From Sarcina ventriculi (lineage in GTDB: Bacteria; Bacillota; Clostridia; Clostridiales; Clostridiaceae), in NCBI RefSeq assembly GCF_900456775.1, contig NZ_UAUL01000010.1, positions 140,155 through 204,154 on the forward strand: DNA of 64,000 nt, given 5' to 3'. The position numbers and the translations under genes were made by a program. Below, one piece after another: positions 52,172 to 61,675 of this stretch. Position 1 is the stretch's first letter. Each line of letters begins with the position of its first letter. The notes below the pieces were generated by a model. The model saw only the letters and a program-made list of their open reading frames with translations, was not told where the DNA came from and ran no database searches.

Positions 52172-52684
52172 ATAAAAAAAGAATTTATAATCAACGAAAA
52201 GATAAGAGAAAAAGAAGTTAGAGTTATTGCTAATGATGGAAGTCAATTAGGAATAATGGCAACAAGAGAGGCTCAAAAAATAGCAGATGAGAATGAACTA
52301 GATTTAGTTATGATATCTCCAACTGCTAAACCACCAGTTTGTAAAATTATGAACTTAGGTAAATATATATACGAGCAATCTAAAAAAGAAAAAGAAGCTA
52401 AGAAAAATCAAAAAGTAACTGTGTTAAAAGAAATAAGATGCAGTCTTACTATTGAGGAAAATGATATTGCAATTAAAGCTAAAAACGCTAGAAAGTTCCT
52501 ATTAGATGGAGATAAGGTTAAAATAACTGTAAGATTTAAAGGTAGAGAAGCACAATTAGGTCATATGGGATTAAAAATACTTGAAAATTTTGTTTCAAAA
52601 CTAGAGGATGTTTGTGTGGTTGAAAAACCTGCAAAACAAGAAGGTAGAAACATGTACATGATAATAGGTCCTAAAAAGGCGTAA
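52172..52684 (+). CDS. infC: Translation initiation factor IF-3, apparent AUA start
   Basis: IF-3 binds the 30S subunit and enforces start-codon choice. The 170-aa protein has the N-terminal domain [23 protein letters not shown], the linker and the C-terminal domain with [25 protein letters not shown] (52159-52166) is followed after 5 nt by ATA at 52172, in frame. The only canonical candidate, TTG 52157, precedes and overlaps that site. infC is known to use non-canonical starts (AUU in E. coli and Bacillus), which lets IF-3 limit its own synthesis; AUA fits that principle. It is followed by rpmI and rplT. Confidence 0.93.
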   Translation: MKKEFIINEKIREKEVRVIANDGSQLGIMATREAQKIADENELDLVMISPTAKPPVCKIMNLGKYIYEQSKKEKEAKKNQKVTVLKEIRCSLTIEENDIAIKAKNARKFLLDGDKVKITVRFKGREAQLGHMGLKILENFVSKLEDVCVVEKPAKQEGRNMYMIIGPKKA

Positions 52685-52704
52685 CTTGAGAGGAGAATTT
52701 TATA

Positions 52705-52902
52705 ATGCCAAAAATGAAAACTCATAGAGGTGCAGCAAAAAGATTTAAGAAAACTGGTTCAGGAAAGCTTAAAAGAGCTAAAGCTTTTAAAAGCCATATA
52801 TTAACTAAAAAGAGCCAAAAAAGAAAAAGAAACTTAAGAAAAGCTGGATATGTTTCAGTTACTCAAGAAAAAACTATGAAAAAATTATTACCATATCTAT
52901 AA
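52705..52902 (+). CDS. rpmI: 50S ribosomal protein L35
   Basis: This 65-aa basic ribosomal protein has the standard [20 protein letters not shown] start and the [11 protein letters not shown] segment. AGAGGAG precedes the ATG. It sits 20 nt after infC in the universally conserved infC-rpmI-rplT order. Confidence 0.98.
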   Translation: MPKMKTHRGAAKRFKKTGSGKLKRAKAFKSHILTKKSQKRKRNLRKAGYVSVTQEKTMKKLLPYL

Positions 52903-52928
52903 TATAAACCTAGGAGGAGAATTGAAAC

Positions 52929-53285
52929 ATGGCAAGAGTTAAAAGAGCTGTAAACAGTCGTAAAAATCATAAAAAAGTATTAAAACTTGCAAAAGGATAT
53001 TACGGAGGAAAGAGTAAGTTATTTAAAACTGCTAATGAATCAGTAATAAGAGCATTAAGAAATGCTTATGTTGGAAGAAGATTAAAGAAAAGAGATTATA
53101 GAAGACTTTGGATAGCAAGAATAAATGCTGCTACAAGAATGAACGGTCTTTCATATTCAAAATTCATGCATGGCTTAAAATTAGCAGGTGTTGATGTTAA
53201 TAGAAAAATGTTATCAGAAATAGCTATACATGATGCGAAAGCTTTTACTGATTTAGTGGAAATAGCTAAATCAAAATTAGCTTAA
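52929..53285 (+). CDS. rplT: 50S ribosomal protein L20
   Basis: This 118-aa ribosomal protein begins [20 protein letters not shown] and contains the [19 protein letters not shown] stretch that binds 23S rRNA early in 50S assembly. In Firmicutes L20 also represses its own operon through the leader. AGGAGG precedes the ATG by 9 nt. It is the last gene of the operon. Confidence 0.98.
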   Translation: MARVKRAVNSRKNHKKVLKLAKGYYGGKSKLFKTANESVIRALRNAYVGRRLKKRDYRRLWIARINAATRMNGLSYSKFMHGLKLAGVDVNRKMLSEIAIHDAKAFTDLVEIAKSKLA

Positions 53286-53299
53286 TAATATAAACATAT

Positions 53300-53337
53300 A
53301 AATCATGAGTTTTAGGCTCATGATTTTTTATTTTTAA
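53300..53337 (+). terminator. Terminator of the infC operon
   Basis: AAATCATGAG (53300-53309) pairs with CTCATGATTT (53317-53326), followed by TTTTATTTTT. Confidence 0.9.
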
Positions 53338-53490
53338 ATATAATAAATGAGTTTAAATAAATATTATAAATAAATTCAAGTTGTTTTAGCATAAAATATT
53401 TCAAAATAAGATTAAAAACGTTAACATTTTAATAGATTTACTGAAAAATAAGCAATAAAAGAATAATTATATAAATTTTATTAATATAGA

Positions 53491-53518
53491 TTGACAAAAT
53501 TTAATAAAGATATATAAT
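53491..53518 (+). promoter_or_regulatory. Promoter of the 53590 membrane protein gene
   Basis: TTGACA (53491-53496) and TATAAT (53513-53518), spacer 16 bp, consensus in both hexamers. Confidence 0.85.
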
Positions 53519-53529
53519 AAATGTGTAAC

Positions 53530-53547
53530 ACCCCCTATGGGAGGGGT
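53530..53547. promoter_or_regulatory. CsoR-like operator 1
   Basis: ACCCCCTATGGGAGGGGT is a G/C-tract inverted repeat, striking in this AT-rich DNA, placed just after the predicted start. It matches the copA operator at 57313 in 15 of 18 positions. Confidence 0.75.
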
Positions 53548-53589
53548 GGTTGATTAAAACAAAAGATAAAGTATTAGGAGGAATTTTTT

Positions 53590-54054
53590 ATGACTAGTAT
53601 GACTCATTATATGATTATGATGTCTAAATGGGAGCCATGGGGAGTAATATTATTCATGGCTATACCAATAATTTTTGCAGAAACTCTTACAATTACAGAA
53701 CTTTTAGTAATTTTTAACAAGATTGAAAAATCACGTGTAAGAACGGTAAATAAAATTACAGGTATTTTAGGTGGCTTTTATTTTTCTGTAATATCTATCT
53801 ATGTTTTTTGCACAATAGTGCTGCCTGTTGCACAAACCGGAACATGGCATGGTTGGGTGGATATAGTTGCAATGATATCATATGTTGGAGGAATAGTGTT
53901 CCTTCTTCCTGTTGCATTAATGGAAATTAAAGCAATATGTAGACATAAGACATTTGAACAAAAATTAAAAATACGTTTTTACCTTCTTTCTGGGTATTTA
54001 ATTGTATCTCATCTTGCTATGATATTTGGTATGATAAGTCCAAAGGTTGCATAA
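53590..54054 (+). CDS. Four-helix membrane protein, probable copper regulon member
   Basis: This 154-aa integral membrane protein has a Met/His-rich N-terminus (MTSMTHYMIMM) and four hydrophobic segments (about 16-36, 58-80, 95-117, 128-148). I cannot name the family with confidence. The copper link is inferred from its operator, nearly identical in sequence and position to that of copA, and from the Met/His residues typical of Cu(I) proteins. AGGAGG precedes the ATG. It is a single-gene unit ending at a terminator. Confidence 0.7.
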   Translation: MTSMTHYMIMMSKWEPWGVILFMAIPIIFAETLTITELLVIFNKIEKSRVRTVNKITGILGGFYFSVISIYVFCTIVLPVAQTGTWHGWVDIVAMISYVGGIVFLLPVALMEIKAICRHKTFEQKLKIRFYLLSGYLIVSHLAMIFGMISPKVA

Positions 54055-54136
54055 AATTTATATAAATAAAGTTTAAATTATTGTACATAAAAGTTAAAAA
54101 ATCATGACATTTTTTAGGTTTTAATTAATTAGACAT

Positions 54137-54172
54137 AAAAAAAGACAAGCATTTATTACCTGTCTTTTTTTT
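54137..54172. terminator. Bidirectional terminator after the 53590 gene
   Basis: AAAAAAAGACA (54137-54147) pairs with TGTCTTTTTTT (54161-54171), T/A runs on both sides, between convergent genes. Confidence 0.85.
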
Positions 54173-54218
54173 TATATATTAAATTTTATTAAGTTGATTT
54201 AAAATTATTATTTTACCA

Positions 54219-54902
54219 TTAACTAGGATATGAAACTATATGAACTGTAACGTTTTGTCTACCAAAGTTTATACATTCAGAATTACTATTCATATATAAA
54301 TCAATTTTATTACCTTTAATAGCTCCACCAGTATCGGCAGCTATAGCATATCCGTATCCTTCAATATAAAGCTTAGTTCCAAGAGGTATAACATTTGGAT
54401 CTACGGCAACAGTACTTACCCCGTTAGAATTTCTTGTTGGCCAAACGCCAGTTGCAGTTTTACTACCAGTTTCACAATAAGCTGTGGCGTTCATTGTTAG
54501 TGTTTTTAAATAACTTTGGTTACTAGTTGTACTAGTAGTGCTAGTAGTTGTAGTAGTTATTGTATTTAAATTACCATTAGAATTATTAGCTGAAGTTATA
54601 TAATCTTTACTAACATATCCAATTGAGCCGTTATAGTTAATTTTATACCAATTTCCATTCTCACCTATGATAGTTACTTCTTGGTTGTTTGAAAGCTTTC
54701 CAATAACACTATAAGATTTTCCTGCTCCGCTTCTAACATTTAGATAAGTATTAACATCGTAAACCTTACCTGCAGAATAAGAACTAGTAGAAGTTTGTGA
54801 GTTTGGTAGAGTAGCTGCAAAAGATGGTATTGTATTACCTGCACATACACCCGTAATTAAACTTATAGCTATCATTGTTTTTATCAAATTCTTCTTAATC
54901 AT
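54219..54902 (-). CDS. Secreted SH3b-3D domain cell-wall protein
   Basis: This 227-aa protein (ATG 54902) has a signal peptide (to about residue 30, AFAA-like PSFAA), one bacterial SH3 domain (about 45-100) similar to those of the lysozyme at 13454, a Thr/Ser linker and a C-terminal 3D domain (about 137-227) named for its Asp residues: VAVDPNVIPLGTKLYIEGYG and AADTGGAIKGNKIDLYM. The 3D fold is related to lytic transglycosylase MltA and occurs in Rpf-, YocH- and SpsB-like wall enzymes. The nearest Shine-Dalgarno (GGAGG) is 93 nt upstream and separated by a stem-loop; a TTG at 54914 is the alternative start, also without a site. Confidence 0.88.
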   Translation of the reverse strand: MIKKNLIKTMIAISLITGVCAGNTIPSFAATLPNSQTSTSSYSAGKVYDVNTYLNVRSGAGKSYSVIGKLSNNQEVTIIGENGNWYKINYNGSIGYVSKDYITSANNSNGNLNTITTTTTSTTSTTSNQSYLKTLTMNATAYCETGSKTATGVWPTRNSNGVSTVAVDPNVIPLGTKLYIEGYGYAIAADTGGAIKGNKIDLYMNSNSECINFGRQNVTVHIVSYPS

Positions 54903-54909
54903 AAATAAT

Positions 54910-54987
54910 GGCAAATAATAAATTAAAAGTCACATAAAAATATAAACTTCAAATTTATTTTAATATAAAAATATTAATTTATTTGCC
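54910..54987 (-). promoter_or_regulatory. Stem-loop between Shine-Dalgarno and start of the 3D-domain gene
   Basis: On the mRNA, GGCAAATAAATTAA (54987-54974) pairs with TTAATTTATTATTTGCC (54926-54910), with a 3-nt bulge. GGAGG lies 8 nt before the stem and the ATG 7 nt after it. Confidence 0.55.
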
Positions 54988-55666
54988 TAAATCTCCCTCC
55001 TTTATTAGTTAATATGTTATTAAAATGCAACATATATAACTTTTAAAAAATTTATATATTTAAATTAATATATAGTTAATACAAATTTAAGAACTAATTT
55101 TTAAATAAAGATAATAAAAATATTTAACATCTTTATTTATTCGTCCTTGTAGGCAATATGTTACAATAAATAAATTTAATTGTAAAGGTGTAAAACTGTT
55201 AACAACAAGTAAATAAGGATGAAATAAAATCCTTAAAATTGAATAAAATATAAAAAGTTGAATATAAAAATGTATTTTTATTCAAAAATATAGAAAATAA
55301 TGTATAAAAAATAAAAATAAAATATATAAAAAATAAAATTAGTAAATCACCTTATATAGCCGAATAATTAAAATTTATAAATTATTTTTTCATACTTTAT
55401 ATAACTTTTTATATAAAAAATATAAAATTTGTATAAATATAACTATTTATTAACAAAAAATTAATATATTTATGATTAAAAATAAGTGTAATTTAGCAAA
55501 ATAACATTTTATTTTATTAAAGATAATCCAGATATTTTTTTGATATTTATGTCATATCACTATTTTTATAAAACAATTACATGTAAAAATTATACTATTT
55601 ATCGTTTAAGTATAGTAAATCTTGAAAATAAATATATGTTGATAATTAACACTTTAATACTTTTAT

Positions 55667-55714
55667 AATTAAAAAGATAATAACTTGTTTAATCAAGTTA
55701 TTATCTTTTTAATT
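55667..55714. terminator. Orphan perfect hairpin, terminator-like
   Basis: AAAAAGATAATAACTTG (55671-55687) pairs perfectly with 55694-55710 around TTTAAT, extended by AATT/AATT. T runs on both strands would allow termination either way, but no gene lies next to it. Confidence 0.6.
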
Positions 55715-55845
55715 AACTCTTTTTTTATTAGTAATTAATATGTTTTTCATGAAAAATATAATATAATATATTAGAAAAGTAGATTTAAAAGTTGTAGCGC
55801 TCTATAAATTTTTAGGATTTTAAACAAAGGATTAAGGAGAAGGAT

Positions 55846-57201
55846 ATGGAACAAGATCAAGGTCTTAAAAAAACTATGGGACTTTTTACAGCTCTATCAA
55901 TTGTGGTTGGAATTGTTATAGGTGGAGGAGTATTTTTTAAACCAGAGGCAATATATACTGCAACAAATGGAGCTCCAGGTCTTGGAATAGTGGCTTGGAT
56001 TATAGGTGGAATAATAACATTATCTGCTGGGCTTACTGTAGCTGAAGCAGCAGCTTCTATAACTGAAACTGGTGGCATGATGATATACATAAGAGAAATG
56101 TGGGGAGAAAAGCTTTCATTTTTAACTGGATGGATGCAAGTTGTTTTATATTATCCAGGCACTGTAGCGGCATTAGCTGTAATGTTTTCAGAACAGTTTT
56201 GTCAGATGATAGGTGATAATAGTTTAAGAGCTGTTATAGCTGTTATGATGATAGCAATTGTAACTATTTTGAACTTACTAGATGCTAAATTTGGAAGTTT
56301 AGTTCAAAGCATTTCAACAGCTTGTAAAGTAGTACCCATAGTTATATTAATAGTTTTTGGACTTATAAAAGGGACAGGAACAAATCCGATATTATCGCCA
56401 ATGCTTGGAAATGGTGTTAGTTTTGGTGTAGCTTTTGGTCAGGTACTTATAGCGACTTTATTTGTTTATGATGGTTGGATAAATATTGGATCAATAGCTG
56501 GAGAACTTAAAAATCCCGGAAAAGATTTACCAAAGGCTATAATTGGTGGAATATCAATAGTTATGGCACTTTACATAGCAATAAATCTTGCTTATCTTTG
56601 GGTACTTCCAGCAAATGAACTTGCTAAAGTTTCAGTACCAGCAGCTTTAGTTGCGGATAAGATATTTGGTTCTATGGGTGGAGAAATAATAAGTATTGGT
56701 ATATTAATTGCAGCATTTGGATCTTTAAATGGATATCTTTTAACTGGTCCAAGGGTTGTGTTTGCGTTATCTAAAAAAGGATATTTGCCATTTAGTAAAA
56801 GTTTAAAAAAGATAAACCAAGGTGGATCTCCAATAAATGCAATAATATTAACAGCTGTAATTGGTGCTATTTATGCAGCAACTGGTGAGTTTAATTTGAT
56901 AAGTAATCTAGAGATATTTACGGTATGGATATTTTATGTTTTAACATTTATAGGAATATTTAAATTAAGACTCACAAGACCTAATATGGAAAGACCGTAT
57001 AAAGTTTTAGGGTATCCAGTAATACCAGCTATAGCGATAGCAGGAGGAATTTTTGTATTAATTAATCAATTATTTATGGCAGGCTTAAATAGCTCCTTAA
57101 TTGCAATTGGAGGAATTTTAATTACGCTTTTAGGTCTTCCTGTTCATAGATATATGGTTAAAAAAGAAAAAATTAAGAATGAACATAAAAATGTATCTTA
57201 A
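55846..57201 (+). CDS. APC-family amino acid permease (SteT/LAT-like)
   Basis: This 451-aa transporter with about 12 membrane helices belongs to the amino acid/polyamine/organocation superfamily. The helix-1 signature GIVIGGGVFFKPEAIY and the VAWIIGGIITLSAGLTVAEAA segment resemble the bacterial LAT-type exchangers such as Bacillus SteT (Ser/Thr). The substrate is not certain. AAGGAG precedes the ATG. It is a single gene ending at a strong terminator. Confidence 0.88.
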   Translation: MEQDQGLKKTMGLFTALSIVVGIVIGGGVFFKPEAIYTATNGAPGLGIVAWIIGGIITLSAGLTVAEAAASITETGGMMIYIREMWGEKLSFLTGWMQVVLYYPGTVAALAVMFSEQFCQMIGDNSLRAVIAVMMIAIVTILNLLDAKFGSLVQSISTACKVVPIVILIVFGLIKGTGTNPILSPMLGNGVSFGVAFGQVLIATLFVYDGWINIGSIAGELKNPGKDLPKAIIGGISIVMALYIAINLAYLWVLPANELAKVSVPAALVADKIFGSMGGEIISIGILIAAFGSLNGYLLTGPRVVFALSKKGYLPFSKSLKKINQGGSPINAIILTAVIGAIYAATGEFNLISNLEIFTVWIFYVLTFIGIFKLRLTRPNMERPYKVLGYPVIPAIAIAGGIFVLINQLFMAGLNSSLIAIGGILITLLGLPVHRYMVKKEKIKNEHKNVS

Positions 57202-57209
57202 ACAATAAT

Positions 57210-57249
57210 AAAAAGGAACTATATCAAAAATTAGATATAGTTCTTTTTT
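57210..57249 (+). terminator. Terminator of the permease gene
   Basis: AAAAAGGAACTATATC (57210-57225), loop AAAAATTA (57226-57233 region), GATATAGTTCTTTTTTT. Confidence 0.92.
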
Positions 57250-57274
57250 TATTAACGCATAAAAAATAACATTA

Positions 57275-57303
57275 TTGACAAAATAAATAATATAATATAC
57301 TAT
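57275..57303 (+). promoter_or_regulatory. Promoter of the copper ATPase gene
   Basis: TTGACA (57275-57280) and TACTAT (57298-57303), spacer 17 bp. Confidence 0.75.
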
Positions 57304-57312
57304 ATTTTTAAT

Positions 57313-57330
57313 ACCCCTCAGGGGAGGGGT
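57313..57330. promoter_or_regulatory. CsoR-like operator 2 (copA)
   Basis: ACCCCTCAGGGGAGGGGT, flanked by T and A, resembles the TACCC...GGGTA sites bound by copper sensor CsoR. It starts about 3 bp after the predicted transcription start. CsoR itself is not in the window. Confidence 0.8.
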
Positions 57331-57345
57331 AAAAGGGGGATGGTT

Positions 57346-59571
57346 ATGGAAGTTAAAACATTTAAAGTTTATGGAATGACATGTTCGGCTTGTGCAAGTA
57401 GGGTAGAGCGTGTAACAAGAAAATTAGAAGGGGTTAAAGATGCCAGTGTAAATTTTGCAACAGAAAAGCTAACAGTTACTGTAGAGAAAAACAAGATATC
57501 TTATGAGAAATTAAAGACGACCATAGATAAGGCTGGATATAGGTTAGTTGATGAAACAAATTTAAAAACAGAAACTAAAGAAGTGAGTGAGAGTAGGAGA
57601 TTATTTAACAGGTTTATAATTTCTTTAGTGTTTACTGTGCCACTTCTTATAATAAGTATGGGACATATGATAGGAATGCCACTTTTAAGCATAATAAATC
57701 CTAAAATAAATCCGTTAAATTTTGCTTTAGTGCAATTTGTATTAACCTTAATAGTTATGATAACAGGATATAAATTTTATAAAATTGGAATAAAAAATTT
57801 ATTTAAATTAGCTCCTAATATGGATTCTTTAATATCTGTTAGTACATTAGCGGCTTTTATTTATGGAATTTTTGCAATTTATAAAATAATAATAGGGGAT
57901 AATCCACATGATTATGCAATGCATCTTTACTTTGAATCGATAGCTACTATTTTAACTCTTATAACTTTAGGCAAATATTTAGAGGCAGTATCGAAAGGAA
58001 AAACATCAGAAGCCATTAAGAAGCTTATGGGGCTTGCACCAAAGGTAGCAACAGTTATAAGAGACAATAAAGAAATGCAGGTATCTATAGAGGATGTTGA
58101 AATATCTGATATAGTTATAGTTAAACCTGGTGAAAAAATTCCTGTAGATGGGGAAGTAATAGAAGGAATAACTTCTGTTGATGAATCTATGCTTACAGGG
58201 GAGAGTATTCCTGTTGAAAAAGTAACTGGAAGTACTGTTATTGGAGCTAGTATAAATAAAAATGGATTTATAAAATATAAAGCGACAAAAGTTGGACAAG
58301 ATACAGCATTAGCACAGATAATAAAATTAGTAGAAGATGCTCAAGGGTCTAAAGCTCCGATTGCAAAAATTGCAGATGTTATATCAGCTTATTTTGTACC
58401 TGTGGTAATATCATTAGCTATAATATCATCAGTAAGCTGGTTAATTGCAGGGGAAAGTTTCATATTTTCTTTGACAATATTTATTTCAGTGCTTGTAATT
58501 GCATGTCCATGCGCTTTAGGTTTAGCAACTCCAACAGCGATAATGGTAGGTACAGGGAAAGGTGCTGAGAATGGAATATTAATAAAGGGTGGTGAAGCTT
58601 TAGAGACTACTCACAAAATAGATACCATAGTGTTTGATAAGACAGGTACTATAACTGAAGGAAAACCTAAGGTTACAGATATAATAACCAATTCTATAAG
58701 TGAAGAGGAACTTTTAATTTTAGCTGCAAGTTCAGAAAAGGGTTCAGAACATCCTTTAGGAGAAGCTATTTTAAATGAAGGAAGGAACAGAAATTTAAAA
58801 TTAAAGAAAATAGATAAATTTAATGCAATTGCAGGTCAAGGTATTGATGTTGTTATTGAAAATAAAAATATTTTGTTAGGAAATAGAAAGTTAATGATAG
58901 ACCAAAATATAGATATAACTATATTTAATGATAAAGTAGAGGATTTATCAAATCAAGGAAAAACACCAATGTATATTGCTATAAATAAAGAGATTAAAGG
59001 GATAATTGCTGTTGCTGATGTAGTAAAGGTAAGCAGTAAAAAAGCTATAGAAACTCTTCATAAAATGGGGATAAAGACAGTTATGATAACTGGGGATAAT
59101 GAAAATACTGCTAAGGCGATAGCAAAAGAAGTTGGAATAGATAATGTTTTAGCTGAGGTTTTACCAGAGGATAAGGCTAAAAGTATTAAAAAGCTTCAAG
59201 ATGAAAATAAAAAAGTTGCTATGGTAGGTGATGGAATTAATGATGCACCTGCACTAGCTAAAGCAGATATTGGAATAGCTATAGGCTCAGGTAGTGATGT
59301 AGCAATAGAATCTGCTGACATAGTGTTAATAAGAAGCGATTTAATGGATGTATCCAAGGCAATAAAATTAAGTAAAGCAACAATTAGAAATATAAAGCAA
59401 AATTTATTTTGGGCTTTTGCTTATAATGTTTTGGGAATACCTGTTGCTATGGGAGTTCTTCATATATTTGGAGGTCCACTTCTAAATCCTATGATTGCAG
59501 CAGCAGCTATGAGTTTAAGTTCAATATCAGTACTTTTAAATGCGTTAAGACTTAAAAATTTTAAAGCTTAA
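57346..59571 (+). CDS. copA: Cu(I)-exporting P1B-type ATPase CopA
   Basis: This 741-aa copper pump exports Cu(I). It has one N-terminal heavy-metal domain with [12 protein letters not shown] (C13, C16), eight membrane helices with CPC in [14 protein letters not shown], the phosphorylation motif DKTGT, HPLGEAI (the P1B HP motif), and [19 protein letters not shown] and MSLSSISV in the last helices mark the Cu(I) subtype. ATG 57346 is favoured over 57340 because AAGGGGG ends at 57339. The CsoR-like operator upstream implies copper induction. No copper chaperone gene follows. Confidence 0.95.
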   Translation: MEVKTFKVYGMTCSACASRVERVTRKLEGVKDASVNFATEKLTVTVEKNKISYEKLKTTIDKAGYRLVDETNLKTETKEVSESRRLFNRFIISLVFTVPLLIISMGHMIGMPLLSIINPKINPLNFALVQFVLTLIVMITGYKFYKIGIKNLFKLAPNMDSLISVSTLAAFIYGIFAIYKIIIGDNPHDYAMHLYFESIATILTLITLGKYLEAVSKGKTSEAIKKLMGLAPKVATVIRDNKEMQVSIEDVEISDIVIVKPGEKIPVDGEVIEGITSVDESMLTGESIPVEKVTGSTVIGASINKNGFIKYKATKVGQDTALAQIIKLVEDAQGSKAPIAKIADVISAYFVPVVISLAIISSVSWLIAGESFIFSLTIFISVLVIACPCALGLATPTAIMVGTGKGAENGILIKGGEALETTHKIDTIVFDKTGTITEGKPKVTDIITNSISEEELLILAASSEKGSEHPLGEAILNEGRNRNLKLKKIDKFNAIAGQGIDVVIENKNILLGNRKLMIDQNIDITIFNDKVEDLSNQGKTPMYIAINKEIKGIIAVADVVKVSSKKAIETLHKMGIKTVMITGDNENTAKAIAKEVGIDNVLAEVLPEDKAKSIKKLQDENKKVAMVGDGINDAPALAKADIGIAIGSGSDVAIESADIVLIRSDLMDVSKAIKLSKATIRNIKQNLFWAFAYNVLGIPVAMGVLHIFGGPLLNPMIAAAAMSLSSISVLLNALRLKNFKA

Positions 59572-59576
59572 AATAA

Positions 59577-59613
59577 TTAAAAAGAAGTATATTTTAAATA
59601 TACTTCTTTTTAA
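59577..59613. terminator. Bidirectional terminator between copA and the glycosyltransferase
   Basis: TTAAAAAGAAGTATATTT (59577-59594) pairs with 59596-59613; A/T runs on both strands between convergent genes. Confidence 0.9.
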
Positions 59614-59615
59614 TA

Positions 59616-60800
59616 TTATAATAAGATTTTTTTAATTAAATTAGCTGCTTCTTTATATCCATTAAGTTCTCTTAAGGATTTACCAATTTTTTGAGCATTT
59701 TCTTTATATAAATTACAAGATAAAACTTTATCAACAGCTTTAGATATAGCAGATGGAGTTAAGTTTTCATCTCCGATTAAAGCAAGTCCAGCTTTAAGAT
59801 CTGCTACTCTATTTGCAACTATTGGTTGGTCACCAAACTGAGGAACAACAATTAAAGGAACATCATTATATAGCCCTTCGCTTGAACTATTCATTCCACC
59901 ATGAGTTATAAATAAATCAACATGTTTTAAGACCTCAAGTTGTGGAACATAATTATAGACTTTAAAGTTTTTTGGTATTTCTCCTAAATCATTAATATTA
60001 ATTCTCTTTCCAATAGACATTATAACATCTATATCATTTCTACCACCTAAAGCTTTAAAGCAGTTTTTGTAAAATACTTGATTTTCATTTGCAACAGTTC
60101 CAAGAGAGGCTAAGATAAGTTTTTTATTGTTAGTTTTTTCTATTTTAAAATCTACTAACTCCTTTCTATCAAAAATAGATGGACCTACAAATTTAAAGGA
60201 ATCATCAAACTCATCTCCGTAAGGTTGATAATATTTAGAGGTGAATACTATTTTTAAATCGCATTTTTTATTTAAAAAAGCTTCTCGTATGCCTGCCATA
60301 TTTTCTTTAATATCTTGAGGAATTGTAGCACCACTTTTAGTAAGTGTAGACATCATTAAATTAAACATATCATCCATTAGTTTTTCATTCAAAGCAAATG
60401 TAGTTATAGAACTTATTATTTTTTTTATATTAAATTTACTTGCGAAAAGATTTGTATCTAATAAAAGAAAATGATCTATAACCAAATAATCAAATTCGCC
60501 AGTTAAAGTGAAAATAAGTTCTAATGTTTTTTTACTAGTTTCCATGAATTTTTCCATTAAAGTAGCAGAGTTATTAAGGTCTTGCATTGATTTATTAATT
60601 TCATTTGGGTTAAACTTTAAAGAACCATCTTCTAATTCATATCCTAAAAATTTAGCTCCAACTTTTTCTAGCTTGTCTCTAAATTCCTCAGCTGTAATAT
60701 ATACTATTTCATCACCTTTATTTACAAGTTCATTAACCAAGCCGATGGTAGGGTTAACATGACCGTGACCTGGTAAAATTAAAAATAATCCTCTTGACAT
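59616..60800 (-). CDS. MGT-family glycosyltransferase
   Basis: This 394-aa enzyme belongs to the UDP-glycosyltransferase (GT1) superfamily, macrolide-inactivating MGT branch. The C-terminal nucleotide-sugar signature is clear: HGGMNSSSEGLYNDVPLIVVPQFGDQP followed by NRV, and the N-terminus has GHGHVNPTIGLV with the catalytic His. Such enzymes glucosylate macrolides, flavonoids, lipids or other hydrophobic acceptors; the substrate here is unknown. AAAAGGAG precedes the ATG. A TetR gene is divergently transcribed 167 bp away, which suggests induction by a substrate. Confidence 0.88.
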   Translation of the reverse strand: MSRGLFLILPGHGHVNPTIGLVNELVNKGDEIVYITAEEFRDKLEKVGAKFLGYELEDGSLKFNPNEINKSMQDLNNSATLMEKFMETSKKTLELIFTLTGEFDYLVIDHFLLLDTNLFASKFNIKKIISSITTFALNEKLMDDMFNLMMSTLTKSGATIPQDIKENMAGIREAFLNKKCDLKIVFTSKYYQPYGDEFDDSFKFVGPSIFDRKELVDFKIEKTNNKKLILASLGTVANENQVFYKNCFKALGGRNDIDVIMSIGKRININDLGEIPKNFKVYNYVPQLEVLKHVDLFITHGGMNSSSEGLYNDVPLIVVPQFGDQPIVANRVADLKAGLALIGDENLTPSAISKAVDKVLSCNLYKENAQKIGKSLRELNGYKEAANLIKKILL

Positions 60801-60841
60801 AAAAATTTCTCCTTTTAATTATATTTATGTAAAATTAAATA

Positions 60842-60852
60842 AACACTGTGTT
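60842..60852. promoter_or_regulatory. Candidate operator between glycosyltransferase and TetR genes
   Basis: AACACTGTGTT, a perfect odd palindrome. It overlaps a possible -35 of the minus-strand promoter (TATAAT complement at 60819-60824). Confidence 0.45.
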
Positions 60853-60967
60853 GATTTATTGTTTTTTTTATTATAAAATTATTTAAATTAAGTTTCAATC
60901 ATCAATATTTTATAAAATTGTTATTAAACAAACAATTTAAATCTTTTTGTTGAATTAAAGGAGAAAT

Positions 60968-61552
60968 ATGGCTAATAAAAAAGATAATCAGAGAGTTAAA
61001 ATTACAAAAAAAATTATAAAAAATACATTAGTAGATATGTTAGAAGATATGGATATAAACAAGATAACGGTATCATCTCTTTGCAAAAGAGCTGAAATTA
61101 ATAGAAGTACCTTTTATAACTATTATGATGATATATATGATTTATTGAAAAAGATAGAAGATGAAATATTTAATGAAATAAAAGAAGATGTTAAAAAGCA
61201 TGAATTAGATGGATGCGAAAGTTTTACAGACACCAAACATATATTAGAAAAAATAAAAGAGAATAAAAAGTTATATTTAATTTTAGCTAAAAATTATAAT
61301 GATAAAGAATTTTTTAAAAAGGTTAAGGACATTGGGAAAAGCATATGTATAAATAGATGGAAACGTATGAATCCAGAAATAGATGAAAAATATTTAGAAG
61401 CGCTATATATAGTTTACTCTAATGGGCATTTTAATTTAATGCTTGAATGGTTAAATGGTAATTTAGAGATTTCAGAGAAGGATATAATAGAACTTGAAAA
61501 TAAAATGTTTAATATATTTCCTAGTGTATATGATAAAGATATTGCTAGATAA
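60968..61552 (+). CDS. TetR/AcrR-family regulator
   Basis: This 194-aa regulator has an N-terminal TetR helix-turn-helix (residues 10-60: TKKIIKNTLVDMLEDMDINKITVSSLCKRAEINRSTFYNYY) with a STFYNYY recognition-helix end, and a helical ligand domain with a TetR_C_7-like pattern (KENKKLYLILAK...). AAAGGAG precedes the ATG. Divergent from the MGT glycosyltransferase gene, its likely target. The operator at 60842 is a candidate site. Confidence 0.87.
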   Translation: MANKKDNQRVKITKKIIKNTLVDMLEDMDINKITVSSLCKRAEINRSTFYNYYDDIYDLLKKIEDEIFNEIKEDVKKHELDGCESFTDTKHILEKIKENKKLYLILAKNYNDKEFFKKVKDIGKSICINRWKRMNPEIDEKYLEALYIVYSNGHFNLMLEWLNGNLEISEKDIIELENKMFNIFPSVYDKDIAR

Positions 61553-61675
61553 AGGTGGTTTTAGTTAAAGCAATCATTTGATTTAACAATTTTAAAGCCA
61601 AGTACATATTATATATAAAATAATTCTACTGCTTATTAAGCTAATAATATAATTAACATAGGAGGAAATAATAAT

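Larger units (their letters stand above)
54903..55845. other. Gene-free, very AT-rich stretch of about 940 bp
   Basis: No frame with a ribosome binding site was found on either strand. The left 100 bp are the leader of the 3D-domain gene (54910-55000). From 55010 to 55660 only scattered poly-A/T and a short AAGGAT/ATCCTT inverted repeat (55216-55233) are seen. A perfect hairpin at 55667-55714 lies 130 bp before the permease gene. Confidence 0.6.
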
